A DNA stretch of 47,982 bases from Alphaproteobacteria bacterium (GTDB lineage: Bacteria; Pseudomonadota; Alphaproteobacteria; HIMB59). The notes under the pieces are model-generated. The model had not been told where the DNA came from, made no database searches, and saw only the letters and a list, made by a program, of their open reading frames with translations. Both the position numbers and the translations under genes were made by a program. Each line of letters opens with the position of its first letter. Position 1 is the stretch's first letter. The stretch lies in the NCBI GenBank assembly GCA_029246865.1, contig JAQWMI010000038.1, forward strand, positions 1 to 47,982, read 5' to 3'. This document shows, piece by piece, positions 37,030 through 46,077 of this stretch.

Positions 37030-37662
37030 ATGACAAATTATCAACTGTTCCAAAATGACCTACCTGAAGAAGTTCTTAAAACTTTCAAAACGTCTGCTTC
37101 CATAGATACCGAAACTTTAGGCCTTAATATAAATCGTGACCGTTTGTGCCTAATCCAAATTATGAATAATGATGATGGTAAGTTCTACATTATTCAATTT
37201 CCTAAAGGGTTTAAAGCAAATGACTCTCAAAATTTAAAAAAACTTTTACAAAATAAAAATATTATGAAAATTTTTCATTATGCAAGATTTGATGTTGCGA
37301 TGCTTAAAAAAAATTTAAATATCACGACTAAAAATATTTTCTGTACTAAAATTGCATCAAAACTGTCTAGGACTTATACCAGTAGTCACGGTTTAAAGGA
37401 TTTAGTTCAAGAAATTCTAAAAGTTGAAATCAGTAAAAAAGAACAAAGCTCAGATTGGAGTCAAGAGAAGTTATCACAAGATCAAATTGAGTATGCACTC
37501 AATGATGTTCGCTACCTGCAAGTAATTAAAGATAATTTAGAAAAAAAATTACATGAAACTTCTAGACTTAAAATGTTTCATAAAATAATTCTTTTTCTGG
37601 AGACAAGAGTTGAATTGGACATTGCTGGTTGGGATAATTTAGATATATTTGCACATCATTAA
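37030..37662 (+). CDS. rnd: Ribonuclease D (3'-5' exonuclease, DEDDy type)
   Basis: The 210-residue protein has a single DEDDy exonuclease domain: Asp26 and Glu28 in SIDTETLGL, Asp88 in FHYARFDVAML, and Tyr155 with Asp159 in EYALNDVRYL. The HRDC domains of E. coli RNase D are missing, as usual in the short alphaproteobacterial form. It trims tRNA 3' ends. The kdsD start follows two bases after the stop. Confidence 0.9.
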   Translation: MTNYQLFQNDLPEEVLKTFKTSASIDTETLGLNINRDRLCLIQIMNNDDGKFYIIQFPKGFKANDSQNLKKLLQNKNIMKIFHYARFDVAMLKKNLNITTKNIFCTKIASKLSRTYTSSHGLKDLVQEILKVEISKKEQSSDWSQEKLSQDQIEYALNDVRYLQVIKDNLEKKLHETSRLKMFHKIILFLETRVELDIAGWDNLDIFAHH

Positions 37663-37664
37663 TA

Positions 37665-38615
37665 ATGAAATTAACAAAAGAAATAATATCCAAAGGTAAG
37701 AAAGCAATAAAAGTTCAAATTGAAGGAATAAAAAAACTTGAAAAATCTCTTAATACTGACTTTTATAAAGCTGTTGAATTACTTTTATCCCTAAAAGGGA
37801 AACTAATAGTTTCCGGAGTTGGAAAAAGTGGGCACATAGCAAATAAAATTGCTGCCACTTTTACTTCTACTGGAATAGTTTCAATTTTTTTACATCCTGT
37901 TGAGGCTAGTCATGGTGATTTAGGCATTATTGAAAAAAAAGATATTATAATATTGATATCTAACTCTGGTGAGGCCTCTGAATTAAACGACATCATAAAC
38001 TACTGTAAGAAAAATGGAATCAAGATAGTTTGTATTACTTCTGGCAACAATAGTTCCCTGTCAAAAAACTCTGATATTAAAATTATTATTCCTAAGCATA
38101 AAGAGTCCGACCCACTGGGTATAGCCCCAACAACATCAAGCACTCTAGCCTTAATTGCAGGCGACGCTCTTTGTTCGACAATTTTATCATATAGAAACTT
38201 TGATAGGCAATTATTTAAAAATTTTCATCCAGGTGGCAAAATAGGCAAAAATCTCAAGACCCTTAAAGAAATAATGAATACTGACATTCCATTAGTGCCT
38301 CAAAAATCTAAAGTTTTAGAAGCTGTAATTATAATGACAAAAAAAAAGTATGGCTGTGCAATTATCGTAGACAGTAAAAAAAATATAAAAGGAGTTGTTA
38401 CCGATGGTGATCTTAGAAGATCAATAAAGCCTGATCTTTTAAATGATGATGTATCTAATATTATGAGAAATAATCCAATTTTAGTGAATAGTAATACCTT
38501 GGTCTCATCAGCAATTAATATTATGAATAAAAATGCTATAACGAGTTTGATTATCTCAGAAAATAAAAAAGCTATCGGTATAGTTAATTTAAAGGATTGT
38601 TTGGATGATGAATAA
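37665..38615 (+). CDS. kdsD: Arabinose-5-phosphate isomerase (KdsD/KpsF)
   Basis: The 316-residue protein has a SIS domain (IVSGVGKSGHIANKIAATFTSTG, 48-70, and HPVEASHGDLG) and two C-terminal CBS domains from about residue 205 (AVIIMTKKKYGCAIIVD; VVTDGDLRRSI). It converts ribulose 5-phosphate to arabinose 5-phosphate, the precursor of Kdo for lipid A-core LPS. The stop overlaps the lptC start by 11 bp. It is followed by lptC-lptA-lptB, so the operon couples Kdo supply with LPS export; kdsC, often found between, is absent here. Confidence 0.95.
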   Translation: MKLTKEIISKGKKAIKVQIEGIKKLEKSLNTDFYKAVELLLSLKGKLIVSGVGKSGHIANKIAATFTSTGIVSIFLHPVEASHGDLGIIEKKDIIILISNSGEASELNDIINYCKKNGIKIVCITSGNNSSLSKNSDIKIIIPKHKESDPLGIAPTTSSTLALIAGDALCSTILSYRNFDRQLFKNFHPGGKIGKNLKTLKEIMNTDIPLVPQKSKVLEAVIIMTKKKYGCAIIVDSKKNIKGVVTDGDLRRSIKPDLLNDDVSNIMRNNPILVNSNTLVSSAINIMNKNAITSLIISENKKAIGIVNLKDCLDDE

Positions 38616-39039
38616 TATTTTAAAAAAAGTAAATCTAAATGTCTTAATAACACTACTTTTATTATCACAAATTATTTTAATATTTATGAATTCACCAATT
38701 GAGCAAATATCTCAAAATTATCAATCGAACTCACTCGAAAAATTTACTACAATGATCTCAGGAGATAAAAGTGTTGACATTATAACTTCTGACAAAATGG
38801 TAAAAATTAACGAAAATAAAACAATGCTCATTGGGGATACCAATTTAAAAAATAATGAATATGAAATTTCAAGTAAAAATGTAACTATTGATACTCACAA
38901 CATGATAACTTCAAGTGTAAAAGCAACAAAAACAACTAATAATCAAGGCACTATCAAATCAGAGGGTTTTGAATTTGATCAAGAGGCAAATATAATTAAG
39001 TTTAATGGTAAGAGTGAATTCAAAACCAATGAAGATTAA
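38605..39039 (+). CDS. lptC: LPS export protein LptC (short form)
   Basis: The 144-residue protein has an N-terminal membrane anchor (about 11-28, LNVLITLLLLSQIILIFM) and a single periplasmic beta-jellyroll-like domain with repeated hydrophobic/polar strands (ISGDKSVDIITSDKMVKINENKT region). It links LptBFG to LptA in LPS transport. The length is below the usual ~190, so the fold is reduced. Identity rests on its position between kdsD and lptA and on the layout, since the family is weakly conserved. Two consecutive ATGs start the reading; either may be used. Confidence 0.82.
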   Translation: MMNNILKKVNLNVLITLLLLSQIILIFMNSPIEQISQNYQSNSLEKFTTMISGDKSVDIITSDKMVKINENKTMLIGDTNLKNNEYEISSKNVTIDTHNMITSSVKATKTTNNQGTIKSEGFEFDQEANIIKFNGKSEFKTNED

Positions 39040-39484
39040 ATTTTTATTTATATTTTTAATATTTTTTAATTATTCATTAAGTTTTGGAGAGAGTTACATT
39101 AAAGCATCTAATGGAATTACATGGGATAAGACCAATCAGACCTATTCAGCTGAAGGTAGTGTTGAATTCAAAAATAATGAAATTAAAGCTTTCGCCAATA
39201 AAATTCTTGCTTCTTACATTTTTGAAAGTGAAAAAGAGATATTTCAAAATGTTGAGCTAAATGAGAAAGTAGAAATTTATTACGAAAATGAGGTCTTTAA
39301 ATCTGATACGGCTACTTATAACAAGCAAAATTCTTTAATTATTCTTCTTGGTAATGTAAGCATAGTGTCCCCAGATAGATATTTGAGTGGAGATGAACTA
39401 ATTGTAGATTTAGAAAAAAATACAAGAACACTTAAAACAAAAGGAAAAGACAGTTTAGCTGAAGCTCTTATTAAAGATGAATAG
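39029..39484 (+). CDS. lptA: LPS transport periplasmic protein LptA
   Basis: I start at the ATG at 39029, where a clear signal peptide begins (MKIKFLFIFLIFFNYSLSFGES); the longer frame from 39005 adds eight polar residues before it. The mature part has the OstA/LptA beta-strand repeats (ITWDKTNQTYSAEGSVEFKN; DTATYNKQNSLIILLGNV; YLSGDELIVDLEKN). It forms the periplasmic bridge for LPS. Its start overlaps the lptC stop by 11 bp and its stop overlaps the lptB start by eight (ATGAATAG). Confidence 0.9.
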   Translation: MKIKFLFIFLIFFNYSLSFGESYIKASNGITWDKTNQTYSAEGSVEFKNNEIKAFANKILASYIFESEKEIFQNVELNEKVEIYYENEVFKSDTATYNKQNSLIILLGNVSIVSPDRYLSGDELIVDLEKNTRTLKTKGKDSLAEALIKDE

Positions 39485-40196
39485 TGTAAGCGTTAAAAAC
39501 ATACAAAAAAAATTCAAAACTAAAGAAGCCCTTAAAGATATATCTGTTGTATTTAAAAGGAATTCAATAACTGGTCTACTGGGGCCAAATGGCAGTGGTA
39601 AAACTACATTATTTAATATTATTACTGGATTTGTTGATCATGATGCTGGTTCTATTTATATAGATGATGAAGAAGTTTCAGCTTATAGCCTCCATAAAAG
39701 ATCTGAATTAGGACTAACTTATTTACCTCAAGAAGCGTCTATATTTAGAGATCTTACGGTTTATGAAAACATACTTAGTGTAGCAGAGCTATTTATCGCA
39801 AAAGATAGAATTAGTGAAAAAGTAAATCAATTAATAAGAGATTTTTCCTTAGAGGAATTTACAAAAAGAAAGGGTAAGTTTTTATCGGGTGGTGAAAGAA
39901 GAAGAACTGAAATTGCAAGAGCATTAGCATGCGAACCTAGTTTTATTATGATGGATGAGCCATTTGCAGGAATTGATCCAATAGCAATACAAGAAGTGAA
40001 AGATACCATTGCTAAATTAAAAAGAAATAATATTGGTGTGATTATTACAGATCATAATGTGCGAGAGGCATTAAAAATTGTAGATTATGCTCATATTATT
40101 TACAATGGGTCTCTCATAAGAGAAGGTCATCCTAGCGAAATAGTTAAAGATGAATTTGTAAAGAAAATATATTTAGGTCAAGATTATCAAGATTAA
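39477..40196 (+). CDS. lptB: LPS export ABC transporter ATP-binding protein LptB
   Basis: The 239-residue ATPase has Walker A GPNGSGKTT (36-44), signature LSGGERRR, Walker B FIMMDEPFAGIDP and the switch His in ITDHNVREAL, all as in LptB. It powers LPS extraction by LptFG, which lie elsewhere. In most alphaproteobacteria rpoN, hpf and ptsN follow lptB; here aroA follows after 47 bp. Confidence 0.97.
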   Translation: MNSVSVKNIQKKFKTKEALKDISVVFKRNSITGLLGPNGSGKTTLFNIITGFVDHDAGSIYIDDEEVSAYSLHKRSELGLTYLPQEASIFRDLTVYENILSVAELFIAKDRISEKVNQLIRDFSLEEFTKRKGKFLSGGERRRTEIARALACEPSFIMMDEPFAGIDPIAIQEVKDTIAKLKRNNIGVIITDHNVREALKIVDYAHIIYNGSLIREGHPSEIVKDEFVKKIYLGQDYQD

Positions 40197-40243
40197 TTTT
40201 TTTATTTTTATAAAATACATTTGCTATATAAATTTTACCATTA

Positions 40244-41542
40244 ATGACATTATTAAAAAAAAATAAGTTAAAGGGCAACTACACACCTCCAGGAGATAAG
40301 TCTATTAGTCATAGGATTATTATTCTTGGATCACAGGCTGTAGGTCAAAGTTCAATTTCAAATTTATTAGAATCTGAAGATGTATTAAATACAGTCAGTG
40401 TTATGAAACAACTAGGCTCAAATATTAAAAAAAAATCTGGAAAATATATAATTTTTGGATTACCTCCTGGAGGGCTATTTACACCTAAAAAAAAATTAGA
40501 TTTTGGAAACTCTGGAACAAGTATCCGCCTAATTACAGGTCTTATTTCATCAAATAATATTAAGGCCGTATTGGTGGGCGATAAATCGCTTTCATCAAGA
40601 CCTATGAAAAGAGTTACTGAACATTTAAAAAGAATAGGCGCAATATTTATTTTGAAAAAAGATAATTTTTTACCTATGACAATTAATGGTTCATCTAATC
40701 CAGTACCTCTTGATTATGAAATATTAATTCCCTCTGCACAAATTAAGAGTTCCGTGATGCTTTCTGCTTTAAATACTCTAGGTAGAGTAAAAATTAAAGA
40801 GTTTGCTAGCACCAGAGATCATACTGAAAGAATGTTAAAAACGATGGATTACGATATTAGCTTTAAAGAAAAAAAACCACATCGATTTATTACCATGTCT
40901 AATAAAAGAGACTTAAAGCCACTAAAATACAAAGTTGCAGGTGATCCGTCTTCAGCAGCGTTTATGATTGTAGCTGCAAGTTTAAAAGTCGGTTCAAAAA
41001 TTAAAGTAAAAGATATGCTCTATAACCCGACCAGAATTGGATTTCTTAAAACATTAAAAAGAATGGGTGCTAATATCGAAATTAAAAATAAAAGAATTGT
41101 GCATAACGAAATAATTGCCGATGTATATGTAAATCAAAAGAAGGAATTAAAATCAGTCACAGTTAAAGGCAATGAAATTCCAATGCAGATAAATGAAATA
41201 CCTATCTTATCTATCGCCGCCTCCTTTGCAGTAGGTGAAACAATTTTTCAGGATCTTAAAGAATTAACTGTTAAAGAAAGTAATAGATTAGAATTAATTT
41301 ACAAAAACCTTAAGGGAATGGGCGTTGATTGTTTTATAAAAGGCTATGATCTTCATATAATTGGGAATAGAGAAATTAAAGCTGGTGGAGCAAATATCAC
41401 TCATAATTTTGATCACAGAATAGTCATGTCTTTTTACATTGCTAATCTAATTTGCGCTAAAAATAACATTATAATTGATAAATCGTGTGTTAAAACAAGT
41501 TATCCTGGATTTTTTAAAGATTTTAATACATTGCTAAAGTAA
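40244..41542 (+). CDS. aroA: 3-phosphoshikimate 1-carboxyvinyltransferase (EPSP synthase)
   Basis: The 432-residue protein shows GDKSISHRIIILG near residues 17-29 (PEP and shikimate-3-phosphate site), FGNSGTSIRLITGLI, RPMKRVTEHL, SAQIKSSVMLSAL and KESNRLELI near the C-terminus. It makes EPSP in the shikimate pathway to aromatic amino acids, fitting the trpFBA genes downstream. The normal length rules out a fusion with cytidylate kinase, which often follows aroA but is absent here. Confidence 0.96.
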   Translation: MTLLKKNKLKGNYTPPGDKSISHRIIILGSQAVGQSSISNLLESEDVLNTVSVMKQLGSNIKKKSGKYIIFGLPPGGLFTPKKKLDFGNSGTSIRLITGLISSNNIKAVLVGDKSLSSRPMKRVTEHLKRIGAIFILKKDNFLPMTINGSSNPVPLDYEILIPSAQIKSSVMLSALNTLGRVKIKEFASTRDHTERMLKTMDYDISFKEKKPHRFITMSNKRDLKPLKYKVAGDPSSAAFMIVAASLKVGSKIKVKDMLYNPTRIGFLKTLKRMGANIEIKNKRIVHNEIIADVYVNQKKELKSVTVKGNEIPMQINEIPILSIAASFAVGETIFQDLKELTVKESNRLELIYKNLKGMGVDCFIKGYDLHIIGNREIKAGGANITHNFDHRIVMSFYIANLICAKNNIIIDKSCVKTSYPGFFKDFNTLLK

Positions 41543-41604
41543 TTTAGTTCTTGAAAAGGCCTTATAAATCTTTAAAAGAAAACAATTATTTTGAAAGGTA
41601 ATTA

Positions 41605-41622
41605 ATGAACAATGATTTCTAA
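41605..41622 (+). other. Five-codon mini-ORF overlapping the rpsA start
   Basis: ATGAACAATGATTTCTAA encodes M-N-N-D-F and contains the rpsA start (ATG at 41612) in another frame. The likely Shine-Dalgarno GAAAGG (41593-41598) is six bases from the mini-ORF start but 13 from the rpsA start, so ribosomes may bind for the mini-ORF first. It could be chance or could tune S1 synthesis. Confidence 0.3.
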
Positions 41623-43309
41623 CGATGAGTACGGCCAGCTTCTTGAACAGCATTCATCCACTCAATCCTCTCTTGCCGCAAACAAAATAATCTCAGGTAC
41701 TATTTTAAATATAACCGACCAAGCAATAACCGTTGATATAGGCCACAAAAGTGAAGGTCAAATCCCAAAAGAAGAATTCGTAAATTCAGGATTAATGGAT
41801 GATATTAAAATTGGTGGTTCAATTGAGGTATTCATTGAAAAGTTAGAAGATAGAGAGGGAAATCTTCGCCTTTCTCACGAAAAGGCAATCAAAATGAAAT
41901 CGTGGGAAAAACTTCAAACTATTTATGACAACCAAGAGAAAGTTAAAGGATTTATAGTTGGTAAGGCAAAAGCAGGCCTTTATGTAAAAATTATGGGAGC
42001 AAACGCTTTCTTGCCATTAAGTCAAATAGATACAAAGCCAGTCAGAGACGTAAGCTATCTTATTAAAAAAGAAGAATTATTTGTAATACTAAAAATGGAT
42101 TATGCAAAAGGTAATATTGTAGTTTCAAGAAAAGCTATAATGGAAGAAAAACAAAAAAGTATTAAGGGTGAATTATTAGAAAAAAGCAAAGGTGACTCCA
42201 TTGTTGAAGGAAGAGTTAAGACTTTCACTGACTATGGTGCGTTTATTGATCTTGGTGGTATTGACGGTTTAGCTCATTTAAGTGATTTATCTTGGAGTAG
42301 AATTAATCATCCTTCTGATATTCTAGAAATAGGTAAAACTTATGAATTTAAAATTTTAAAAGTATCAGGTGACTCTGATAAGATAAGTCTAGGATATAAA
42401 CAATTAAAAAATGATCCTTGGAGTCAAATAGCGGATAAAGTTCAATCAGGAGAAATATATGATGGTAAAATTTCTCACATAACTGACTATGGAGCTTTTG
42501 TTCAACTAATCGAAAAAGATTTAGAAGGACTTGTTCACTCCAATGATATCAGCTGGACTAAAAAAAATGTTCATCCTAGTAAAATTCTTGAAGTTGGATT
42601 TAATATCCGTGTTAAGATTTTAGATATTGATACTGAAAAAAAACGAATTAGCCTAGGTATAAAACAGACAGAACCAAACCCTTGGGAAAATATTGAAAAA
42701 AGCTATACAACTGGTCAGATTATTGACACAGAAATTAAAAATATAACTGAGTTTGGAATTTTCGCTAAGTTAGATGATAACATTGATGGTCTTGTTCACA
42801 AAAATGACTTGTCTTGGACAGACTCAAATGGCGACCGAACACTTAAAAAATATCAAAAGGGTCAAGCAATACAGGTTAAAATACTTGAAATAGAAGCTGC
42901 AAAAGAAAAAATTAGTTTTGGAATTAAACAATTATCAGATGATCCTTTCTCATCATTTTTTGGAGACAAGAAAAAAGGTGACGTTGTATCTGCTACAATT
43001 ACAAAAATATCTAATACTGGAATTGATGTTGAGGTGTCAAACTTTATTGAGACAACGATTAGAAGAAAAGATCTTTCAAAGAATAAAGAAGATCAAAATA
43101 TTGGAAGATACTCCGAAGGTCAAAAAATAGATGCCAAAATAACTTCTATCGACTTAACTAATAGAAAGTTTTCTCTTTCTGTAAGGCAATTAGAAATTGA
43201 TGAAGAGCAAAACCTAATGGAGAAATATGGCTCTAAGTCATCAGGTTCAGTGCTAGGCGATATATTAGGCAAGGCTTTGGATGGTGAAAAAGATCCAAAA
43301 GACGAATAA
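41612..43309 (+). CDS. rpsA: 30S ribosomal protein S1
   Basis: The 565-residue protein has six S1 (OB-fold) repeats: IISGTILNITDQAITVDIG, VKGFIVGKAKAGLYVKI, VEGRVKTFTDYGAFIDLGG, YDGKISHITDYGAFVQL, IDTEIKNITEFGIFAKL and VSATITKISNTGIDVEV. Domain spacing is as in other alphaproteobacteria. S1 binds mRNA leaders and aids initiation. The start is ATG at 41612, as the upstream ATG at 41605 is in another frame and ends after five codons. A 69-bp leader follows aroA. The 3' end contains the start of the ihfB-like gene (29-bp overlap). Confidence 0.97.
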   Translation: MISNDEYGQLLEQHSSTQSSLAANKIISGTILNITDQAITVDIGHKSEGQIPKEEFVNSGLMDDIKIGGSIEVFIEKLEDREGNLRLSHEKAIKMKSWEKLQTIYDNQEKVKGFIVGKAKAGLYVKIMGANAFLPLSQIDTKPVRDVSYLIKKEELFVILKMDYAKGNIVVSRKAIMEEKQKSIKGELLEKSKGDSIVEGRVKTFTDYGAFIDLGGIDGLAHLSDLSWSRINHPSDILEIGKTYEFKILKVSGDSDKISLGYKQLKNDPWSQIADKVQSGEIYDGKISHITDYGAFVQLIEKDLEGLVHSNDISWTKKNVHPSKILEVGFNIRVKILDIDTEKKRISLGIKQTEPNPWENIEKSYTTGQIIDTEIKNITEFGIFAKLDDNIDGLVHKNDLSWTDSNGDRTLKKYQKGQAIQVKILEIEAAKEKISFGIKQLSDDPFSSFFGDKKKGDVVSATITKISNTGIDVEVSNFIETTIRRKDLSKNKEDQNIGRYSEGQKIDAKITSIDLTNRKFSLSVRQLEIDEEQNLMEKYGSKSSGSVLGDILGKALDGEKDPKDE

Positions 43310-43580
43310 ATCCGATATAGAAAACCTATTCCTGAAAAACGAGCAGGATTTAACACCCCAACTAAATAAAGAAATTTTTAAAAGATTTTTTTCAATCATA
43401 TCTTTTCACATAAAAAATAAACAAAGTATTGAACTTAGAAACTTTGGCTCATTTAAAATAAGAAAAATGCCTAGTAGAATTGGTAGTAATCCACAAAATA
43501 GAAAAAAAATATATATTCCTGAGAGATTTAAACTATCATTTAAAGTTAGTAAAAAAATATTAAAAAAAATCAATGAATAA
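43281..43580 (+). CDS. ihfB: HU/IHF-family DNA-binding protein, probably IHF beta
   Basis: The 99-residue basic protein fits the HU/IHF fold: KSDIENLFLK (helix start), IELRNFGSFKIRKMPSRIGSNPQNRKK (beta arm) and IPERFKLSFKVSKKILKKI. The arm motif, usually GRNPxTG, is GSNPQNR here. Placement just after rpsA is the standard ihfB site, so IHF beta is preferred over HU. The ATG at 43281 lies inside rpsA. Its stop overlaps pyrF by eight bases (ATGAATAA). IHF bends DNA at promoters and recombination sites. Confidence 0.83.
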   Translation: MVKKIQKTNKSDIENLFLKNEQDLTPQLNKEIFKRFFSIISFHIKNKQSIELRNFGSFKIRKMPSRIGSNPQNRKKIYIPERFKLSFKVSKKILKKINE

Positions 43581-44280
43581 ATTAAAAGCTTTTATAGCCC
43601 TAGACTCAGACTCAAATAAAAAGAATTTACAAATTGTTAAAAATCTTAAACGTTATGTTTATGGATTTAAAATTGGCTATAGGTCTTTTTATAAAGATGG
43701 AAATAAAGTTTTAATTAAAGAAATTAAAAAGACTTCAAAATTATTTTTAGATCTTAAAATGCACGATATTCCAAATACAGTAGTTCAAGGACTTTCTTCC
43801 TTAAAAATTATCAATCCTGATTACTTAACACTTCATATTAGTGGTGGAAGAAAAATGTTAGAAGAAACTAAAAAATTTATAGAGAAAGAAAAATTAAAAA
43901 CTAAAATATTAGGGGTTACTTTATTAACAAGTCTAGATGATTCTGATATTAATTCTATGTATGGTAAAATTCAAACTAATGAACTATTAAAAAATTTTGC
44001 GAATTTAGCAAAAAAAACAAAGATAGAAGGCTTAATTTGCTCAGGCAAAGATTTAGGGTTTCTTAAATCTTTCAAAGGTTTATTAAAAGTAACCCCAGGT
44101 GTAAGCCTTTATGAACGAAAAAAAGATGATCAAAAAAGGACTATTTCTGCACTGGAAGCTTTTAAGAATGGTGCTGATTTTATTGTTGTAGGTCGTGAAA
44201 TTATTAATGACAAAAATTCAGTTAATACTCTAAAATCATATTATGAAGAAAATAAAAATAAAAATTTGTGGTCAACGTAA
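43573..44280 (+). CDS. pyrF: Orotidine 5'-phosphate decarboxylase
   Basis: The 235-residue TIM-barrel protein has FIALDSDSNK at the N-terminus, LFLDLKMHDIPNTV (the Asp-x-Lys-x-x-Asp catalytic array) and ADFIVVGREII near the phosphate site. It makes UMP from OMP, the last step of pyrimidine synthesis. The start overlaps the ihfB stop; its 3' end overlaps trpF by 38 bp, one of the longest same-strand overlaps here. Confidence 0.95.
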   Translation: MNKLKAFIALDSDSNKKNLQIVKNLKRYVYGFKIGYRSFYKDGNKVLIKEIKKTSKLFLDLKMHDIPNTVVQGLSSLKIINPDYLTLHISGGRKMLEETKKFIEKEKLKTKILGVTLLTSLDDSDINSMYGKIQTNELLKNFANLAKKTKIEGLICSGKDLGFLKSFKGLLKVTPGVSLYERKKDDQKRTISALEAFKNGADFIVVGREIINDKNSVNTLKSYYEENKNKNLWST

Positions 44281-44866
44281 TCTAGCGTTAATAAATCATG
44301 CATTCCAACTTGGCGTTGATTACCAAGGGCTAATTTTTTACTCTAAAAGTCCTAGATATATAGATGATGAAATTTTAAAAAATATTCATGATGCTTTTGA
44401 TAGCTATCAATCTAAATTTGTAGGCGTATTTGTAAACCCTACTCTAGAAGAAATTTCTTCAAAATTAGAAATATTTAATTTTGGTTCAATACAGCTACAT
44501 GGCAATGAGACGCAAAGCTTTATTAATAAATGCTATATAAAATTTAAAAAACCTATTTTTAAATCAGTTTTTCCCGATGACTTTTTTAATTCCTCCTTGC
44601 AAAATGTGGATTACCATTTGATTGACTCTAAACCATCCAATCAGCAAATGCCTGGTGGCAATAATTTAAAATGGGATTGGACGAAATTTCATAACATAAA
44701 CAAGATACCTTTTATTTTATCTGGAGGCCTAAATAGTAGCAATATTAGAGAAGCAATAGACTTAACAGGTGCTGATTTTGTTGATATAAATTCAGGAGTA
44801 GAGGTAGAGCCAGGAGAAAAGACAATAAGTCTGTTAGAAGAAATTATATCTTTAATCCACAAGTAA
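44243..44866 (+). CDS. trpF: Phosphoribosylanthranilate isomerase
   Basis: The 207-residue TIM-barrel protein begins KIKICGQRNLALINHA (the KICG catalytic Cys region), continues with GVFVNPTLEEI, IQLHGNE, HLIDSKP (Asp acid) and ILSGGLNSSNI and ends with VDINSGVEVEPGEK. It isomerises phosphoribosylanthranilate in tryptophan synthesis. TrpF, TrpB and TrpA are consecutive; trpB starts five bases after its stop. Confidence 0.96.
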   Translation: MKKIKIKICGQRNLALINHAFQLGVDYQGLIFYSKSPRYIDDEILKNIHDAFDSYQSKFVGVFVNPTLEEISSKLEIFNFGSIQLHGNETQSFINKCYIKFKKPIFKSVFPDDFFNSSLQNVDYHLIDSKPSNQQMPGGNNLKWDWTKFHNINKIPFILSGGLNSSNIREAIDLTGADFVDINSGVEVEPGEKTISLLEEIISLIHK

Positions 44867-44871
44867 AATAA

Positions 44872-46077
44872 ATGAGTAATTATAATCAACCTAATAACAG
44901 TGGCCGATTTGGACAATTTGGAGGAATGTATGTTTCTGAAACACTTATGCCACTACTGATTGAACTTGATGAAGCTTATACTAGAGCAAAAAATGATAAA
45001 AAATTTCAAAAAGAACTAAAGGATCTGTTTAATAACTATGTAGGTAGGCCCTCTCCTCTTTTTCATGCTGCTAATATTTCAAAATATCTAAACGGCCCAA
45101 AAGTATATTTTAAAAGAGATGAGCTCAATCATACAGGAGCTCATAAAATTAATAATTGCCTTGGTCAAATTCTACTAGCAAAAAAAATGGGTAAAACAAG
45201 AATAATAGCTGAAACAGGAGCTGGTCAACACGGCGTAGCTACAGCAACAGTGTGTGCTCTTTTTGGACTAGAGTGTCATATTTATATGGGCTCAAAAGAT
45301 ATTGTGAGACAAAAACCTAATGTTTTTAGAATGAAACTTTTAGGGGCTAATATTATTCCAGTTGAGTCAGGTAGTAAATCACTAAAAGATGCTATGAATG
45401 AAGCGCTTAGGGATTGGATTAAAAATGTGAGAGATACTTTTTATATTATTGGTTCTACAGCCGGACCTCATCCTTATCCTAAAATGGTTCGCGATTTTCA
45501 ATCGGTCATAGGAATTGAAGCTAGAGAACAAATTCTTAAAAGAGAGAAAAAGTTACCAGATTTTTTAATTGCCTGTGTTGGAGGCGGTTCAAATGCAATG
45601 GGCCTATTTTATCCTTTTCTCAATGATAAAAAAGTATCCATAATAGGTGTTGAGGCTGCTGGTAAAGGCTCAAAAACAAATGAAACTGCAGCTACAATGA
45701 CGTCAGGTACCCCAGGAATACTTCATGGAAGCTATAGTTATGTATTACAAGATCCAGATGGTCAAATAAAAGAGGCTCACTCTATATCTGCTGGATTAGA
45801 TTACCCAGGTGTTGGTCCTGAGCATTCACATTTAAAAAAATCTCAAAGAGCTAAGTATTTCGGGATAACAGATAAAGAAGCTTTGAAAGCATTTCAACTT
45901 TGTTCAAAATTAGAAGGAATTATTCCAGCTCTGGAACCTTCTCATGCATTGGCCTACCTATTCAAAGCATTTAAAAACAAATTTAAAAATAAAATCATTA
46001 TTCTTAATTTATGTGGTAGAGGAGATAAAGATCTTTTTACTGCTGCAAAAGAAATAGGATTTGATGTTGATGAATAA
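44872..46077 (+). CDS. trpB: Tryptophan synthase beta subunit
   Basis: The 401-residue PLP enzyme has HTGAHKINN with the Schiff-base Lys, [27 protein letters not shown] (phosphate site) and [12 protein letters not shown]. It condenses indole with serine. The normal length and all catalytic residues are present. Its 3' end overlaps trpA by eight bases when the ATG at 46070 is used. Confidence 0.98.
   Translation: MSNYNQPNNSGRFGQFGGMYVSETLMPLLIELDEAYTRAKNDKKFQKELKDLFNNYVGRPSPLFHAANISKYLNGPKVYFKRDELNHTGAHKINNCLGQILLAKKMGKTRIIAETGAGQHGVATATVCALFGLECHIYMGSKDIVRQKPNVFRMKLLGANIIPVESGSKSLKDAMNEALRDWIKNVRDTFYIIGSTAGPHPYPKMVRDFQSVIGIEAREQILKREKKLPDFLIACVGGGSNAMGLFYPFLNDKKVSIIGVEAAGKGSKTNETAATMTSGTPGILHGSYSYVLQDPDGQIKEAHSISAGLDYPGVGPEHSHLKKSQRAKYFGITDKEALKAFQLCSKLEGIIPALEPSHALAYLFKAFKNKFKNKIIILNLCGRGDKDLFTAAKEIGFDVDE

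Noticed and set aside
39005-39028. Upstream ATG of lptA at 39005
   Set aside because: It would place eight polar residues before a clear signal peptide; the ATG at 39029 starts the peptide directly.
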